A stretch of DNA of 64,000 bases from Kryptolebias marmoratus (lineage: Eukaryota; Chordata; Actinopteri; Cyprinodontiformes; Rivulidae), in the NCBI RefSeq assembly GCF_001649575.2, contig NC_051437.1:16521507-16585506 (forward strand), written 5' to 3'. The notes below the pieces were generated by a model. That model worked only from the letters and a program-made list of their open reading frames with translations. It did no database searches and was not told where the DNA came from. Of the stretch, positions 60,601-64,000 are shown in pieces. Numbering within the stretch: position 1 is the stretch's first letter; every line of letters starts with the position of its first letter. The position numbers and the translations under genes were made by a program.

Positions 60601-63600
60601 AAACAAAGTGTAATTCTTTTCTAGCTGTTGTTAGAGTCGCTGGTAGTATAAGAAAACGTAACAACACTAGGAGTTTAAACCGCCGTTATACAACAACAAC
60701 ATAAAGAGCAGGTCTGTGTTCAGCATCTCCTTCTCTAACTTTCTTTCTCTCACATTGAACAGAAAACACTCTTTTCTGACCCGGATCATTTCTTTCTCCT
60801 CAGCTTCTCCAGCCCACCAACCCCTTTAGCCCCCTCAACTTCCTCGTGGATCCCAAATCCTTCCCAGATGGCCTGTTGTGAAACCTCCTTGTAGGTTCAG
60901 ATGCACATATCCCAGAGCCTGCGGAGCACTTGATGTTCCCCAGGAGGCCGCTGCAACCTGCCAGTTGCAACATCAGCAGGCAGGACTTGAAACTGCTAGG
61001 TGGGTCGGTGCAACCTCCCGCTAGTTGCTCCCAGAGATTCAACATACGTCATTCACAAAATAGGTGGAAGATAGAAGGAGATAAAAGACAGATAAACACG
61101 CTAAACTCTAAGCATGTCCAACATTCTGCTTGTCTTTGTCTTTTCCTTTTAAAAGTGACATTGAGGTCCCTTTTAATTCTTCCACTTTCCCTTACTGACA
61201 CACACACATAACCAGAAGCTAACTCCTAAACAGATCGGGCCACAAGTAAAAAACAATATTTATCCCTCACTGTGTAAAGTACTGCTGCACTTTCCGCTGT
61301 TGCTAAATGTGTACAATTAGGTGTTTAAGGCACTTAAACTGTAGTTGGTTTGACTCCTTCGGGGTTTGCTGTCTACGATGAGACTTTTGAATACAAACTG
61401 AGTGCGAAGAGCAACATTTACTTTATGTGGCTCCATCACTGGGCATTAGCAGGCGGGAGACTCCTGCTAAAGGCCACAAAAAGTAGGGGTGCAGAGAGTG
61501 CTGCAGTACCCTCTGATGGATCCCAGAGGACATGCATGTCCAAAGTCATGGTTAAAGAATGACTGAAAAAACAAACAGATTTCATTAGTGCTGCATATGT
61601 TTAAATTCTAACAATATTTTGATATTATTATTAGTTTTGAAAATTGTTTTTTATCTAGAGGATGTAGGTGATGAACTGATGTGAGCAGGCAGAGAAGCAA
61701 TGCATCATGACTGCAGTTTTATAGATATTGTAATTATTTAGGATCACGTTTACTGCCAGTGTGCATTTCATTGCATATATTTGGGATCATGCGTATTCAC
61801 TCTCTCACCCATATTCACACCTGCTCACAGAACCCTACCACACCAACCTAAATATGTTACAAAGGTTTTGCTCCGGCACTGAAATTAGACAAGAACATAG
61901 ACATTTCAAATGTGCAAACAAAAAAAAAAGTGAGCATCAGTGTTTTCCGGTTGAACTCTGGGGTTTTCATTGACTTGTAGGTATGATGAAGGTGACTGTT
62001 CTGACTGTACTACTTCATCTCAAAAGCTTAACTTTTACATTGTTCAAAGTTCTTAAATGAGTTGCCTTTTTGCCCAACTTTAATGTAAAGTAACCAGAAA
62101 ATGTGCTTTAAATGAATGTCCACCTGCCTTAAAGTGATAGTTCAGGTCCTCTGAAGTTTGGTTCTGTAAAAAATAAAAGTTATGAACAATTGATATTGCC
62201 ACTTGAAAAGTAAAAAATATAACTTCAAACTTATAAATGTTGCGTCTCATATGGTCAGATACGTGGAAATAATGCACTGGCTTGAATAAAACAGTACAGC
62301 TGTAGTTTTAAATTGTGTCCTTCCTTCAGACACCCAAGAACATGTGTTCCTTGTATGCCACCACAACTAAACACATTAAACTTACAGCTTGCTAATGTGA
62401 TTGTGCCTACTGGCAATATAGGCGAACCTGACATTAAGTATGGGTAAATCTGTTTCATTTGAAGCATAAAGAGCCTCCTTAGGTCCATTATTAAACAGTT
62501 CCTCTTGGGGGCAGTTTTAAAGATTTGAACTTGTACAGCTTGAGCAGGAACCCGGTGAGGGGAGGAGATGGCTATCTGGAGCCATGGGGCGCGTTGGGGG
62601 TGGAAAGAGGGTCGTTTTTCTTTGACAAAAGTGCCGAAACGGGGTCTGCCTGTGAGGTAGGGCTTGGGGAGATTCTTGTGACAGTACTTTCATGTATTCA
62701 TTTGTATGTGTGTGGTTTGTTCTGTGATTTGAGACAGTCACCGTTTGGCCCCTGCACGCATATTAGCACACATCTGGATATACTTCTTTACTTCTTCTCA
62801 AACGGTTACACCTACATACAGTCTGCCATGCTGCCATCTTAAGACTTGAAGATAAAGTCAGTGATATATGCATACACACACACAGACACACAGTTGCACC
62901 ACCTGCTCAAGATTTGCAGCAGTTATTTTCAAATTCATAATTTCTGTCATACAGTATTTATTTGCTCCCATATGAGTAACAGCGTCAGTGTCAGATGATG
63001 CAGCCTGCGTGGGGGTTTCTTGTCGAAGCTCAGTGGACAAATCCATAAAGATTTTACTGCTCTGCTCAGGTGGGCTTGTCTGTGAGGTTTAGACGCTTAA
63101 TGCTGTGCAGGTGGGGGGCTCTTGTGTCTACTCTTTAAAGAGCAACTTAACTCGTCATTGTCAGAAATCACCTGAAAACGATGAGTTAAGGTTTAGATCG
63201 GGGTATGAGGTCCGTGGAGGCCGGGTGGTGAGCAGCACTAATTCACACCAGCCTCGAGCCAAAGTAACACTCAGCATCGGTCTGTTAACTCGTGCTCCGG
63301 GGCATGTCCTGTCATGTGTGCCTGTCAGTTACACTCGGTGGTTTCATACACTGGCGTTGGATCGGCCATGTCAGTCAGACTACGGGTTGTTTATCTTCCG
63401 TCTGCATGGTGCTGATGAGTTACACACAGGGAAATAACATACATCTTTTTTTCTTGTTTTTTTCTGAACAATGCCGTTTGTACTGTGTGGGTTCATTCTT
63501 TTTAGTTAAACAAATTGCCTTTGAAGTTCAATGCATGCATCCCAAATTATCTAACTTTATGTGCAATTTCATGCGATATCTTACATAATCTGTAAACTCC

Positions 63601-64000
63601 TGTTGTGAGGGAGTTGACTCCAGGGGTTGCCTCTTTGGAGGGGTTGATATTCAGTGATTAATTTCTCACAGGTTCATTAAAATCTGCTCAGTGTTCGCAC
63701 AAGATATTTTGCTAAAGGTGCAGACAAACGAATTCACACACACAGACACAGGCCAAAACATCATTGTCCTGCCTTCACTTTCAGGTGATAACTAGCAGTA
63801 TGATGACATGGTAAGCAATGCATAAATCCAAAAAGTTCTTCTTGTCTCCTGAGTGCCTGATGATGTTTATAGTAGTCAACATTAGCAGTGATGAAGAGGA
63901 AGTTGTAAAGGTGACTAAAACAATTATTGTTAATGATGAAGGGAAATGCTGTGCTTTCCACTGATGGCAGACAGAGAACTCGCTTGATCATAAAGGATTT
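57677..64000. other. 6.3 kb without a recognised gene
   Basis: Upstream of fkbpl to the window end. It holds poly-A tracts (57463-57483 in the fkbpl intron, 58665-58683), a stem-loop at 59000-59043, the dispersed repeat at 60100-60560 and short CA runs near 62870. The ORFs around 60800-63450 (up to 110 codons) resemble no family I know and lack a consistent splice framework. Noncoding exons of fkbpl or of a gene beyond the window cannot be ruled out. Confidence 0.55.
60100..60560. repeat. Dispersed repeat with CATTCCTTCAAGG end
   Basis: Shares CAAGATGGCTGCCACA, TAGCTGAGAATCATTCACAA and CATTCCTTCAAGGAATG with diverged copies at 36770-37060 and 14765-14985. Two internal near-repeats (TGAGCTAACATTTGATG and TTTAGCTGAGAATC regions) suggest a compound element. 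Confidence 0.5.

Noticed and set aside
62525..63437. Two ORFs of 105 and 110 codons as a possible new gene
   Set aside because: No recognised domain, no convincing exon borders linking them, and composition like noncoding sequence.
1..64000. CRISPR array, operons, prophage or other bacterial systems
   Set aside because: No spaced direct repeats or bacterial gene organisation; all genes are intron-containing vertebrate genes.

Overview
The window is vertebrate nuclear DNA. Genes are split by GT-AG introns with phase-matched exons, the tRNA genes are of eukaryotic type, and the repeats (a Tc1/mariner relic, hAT-like and other short elements, a SINE-like repeat, many GT/CA microsatellites) are typical of ray-finned fish. 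Protein content and repeat sequences suggest a percomorph teleost; the species cannot be named from the sequence. There is one 33-base assembly gap (23598-23630).

Left part (1-22 kb, + strand): the last 13 coding exons of a neuron navigator gene (most likely nav1; coiled coil plus C-terminal AAA+ ATPase) with a ~2.3 kb 3' UTR, followed by a complete myosin-binding protein H gene (12 coding exons, FN3-Ig-FN3-Ig, predicted 523 aa). nav1 and MYBPH both lie at human 1q32, which supports the nav1 call.

Middle part (24.7-38 kb, + strand): a complete Fc-receptor-like transmembrane receptor. It has a two-exon signal peptide, a run of single-exon Ig domains all in phase 1, a split membrane-proximal Ig domain, one TM exon and a four-exon cytoplasmic tail. 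A 1508-bp block carrying three Ig exons occurs twice, 5799 bp apart and apparently without a difference. The array also holds decayed Ig exon relics and transposon debris. The predicted product is 1070 aa with both blocks or 796 aa with one; both stay in frame. Its 3' end converges on apobec2 (- strand, 3 coding exons, 264 aa, cytidine-deaminase fold with an unusually charged N-terminus).

Right part (43-64 kb): on the - strand, a five-exon BED-finger/hAT-transposase-derived gene (698 aa, intact, one GC-AG intron) and ccdc115 (V-ATPase assembly factor, 245 aa) with a palindromic CLEAR-type E-box in its promoter. Then come single tRNA genes for Glu (-) and His (+), ebp (+, sterol isomerase, 229 aa), a tRNA-Phe (+), and fkbpl (-, 361 aa). 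From about 57.7 kb to the end I recognise no gene, only diffuse repeats.

These are independent eukaryotic genes, not an operon. Functional themes are muscle (mybph, apobec2), immune surface recognition (the Ig receptor), organelle acidification and sterol metabolism (ccdc115, ebp) and chaperone-type TPR function (fkbpl). The most unusual item is the Ig-exon array with its near-perfect internal duplication.
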